From positions 231,306,794-231,370,793 of the forward strand of contig NC_080540.1 of NCBI RefSeq assembly GCF_028640845.1: 64,000 nt of DNA, in the 5' to 3' direction. The notes under the pieces are model-generated. The model made no database searches. It was not told the origin of the DNA and worked only from the letters and a program-made list of their open reading frames with translations. This DNA comes from Ahaetulla prasina. Lineage: Eukaryota; Chordata; Lepidosauria; Squamata; Colubridae. This document shows, one piece after another, positions 63,963 to 64,000 of the stretch. How positions within the stretch are numbered: position 1 is the stretch's first letter; each line of letters begins with the position of its first letter. The position numbers and the translations under genes are program-made.

Positions 63963-64000
63963 GTATGTAACCCTCTTCTGTACAAAAGGTGGTTCCTTCC

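Overview
This window is vertebrate nuclear DNA, almost certainly from a squamate reptile and most likely a snake. The signs are tRNA-derived SINEs of the Sauria type, BovB-like LINE ends, CR1/L3-type LINE tails ending in AATAG-like pentamer microsatellites, and many non-autonomous hAT and TA-flanked (Tc1/mariner-like) elements. Nothing bacterial, and no CRISPR array, is present.

The recognisable host gene is annexin A1 (ANXA1) on the + strand from about 49.73 kb to the right edge. A CCAAT/TATA promoter precedes a short untranslated exon. Nine coding exons follow (53650-63962) with consistent phases and GT/AG borders. The 3' exons lie outside the window. A second, unrecognised gene is inferred on the - strand. 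A start exon at 42.1 kb and exons at 14.7, 7.8, 6.5, 5.0, 3.4 and 2.9 kb join with matching phases into one open frame, with a roughly 27 kb first coding intron packed with transposons.

Layout: 0-3 kb holds a SINE, an L1-like 3' end with a 120 bp tandem repeat, hAT MITEs and a CR1/L3 tail. 3-15 kb holds exons of the unrecognised gene among SINEs, MITEs, a solo LTR and a BovB end. 16-19 kb holds an L1-like end and a 2 kb 5'-truncated CR1, both reversed. 19.65-25.13 kb is a hAT-type element (8 bp duplication GATCATAC) containing a chromodomain Ty3/gypsy element (LTRs 19988-20533 and 23285-23835, 5 bp duplication GAACC). 25.9-30.1 kb is a tandem duplication with inner expansions. 30.75-35.06 kb is a nest: a probable solo LTR containing a reversed gypsy element (31186-34851, duplication ATTGT), whose 3' LTR contains a hAT-type element (31295-32752, duplication CTCTAGAC). 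35-49 kb holds MITEs, a solo LTR inside a BovB, a telomere-repeat block at 43.1 kb and more SINEs.

The most interesting observation is that the hAT-type element at 31295-32752 carries a GC-rich piece of host DNA. On the - strand it encodes the end of exon 1 of UPRT, followed by a splice donor. This looks like a transposon-captured gene fragment that moved recently: the LTRs of the gypsy element it interrupts differ at only about 2 of 288 positions.
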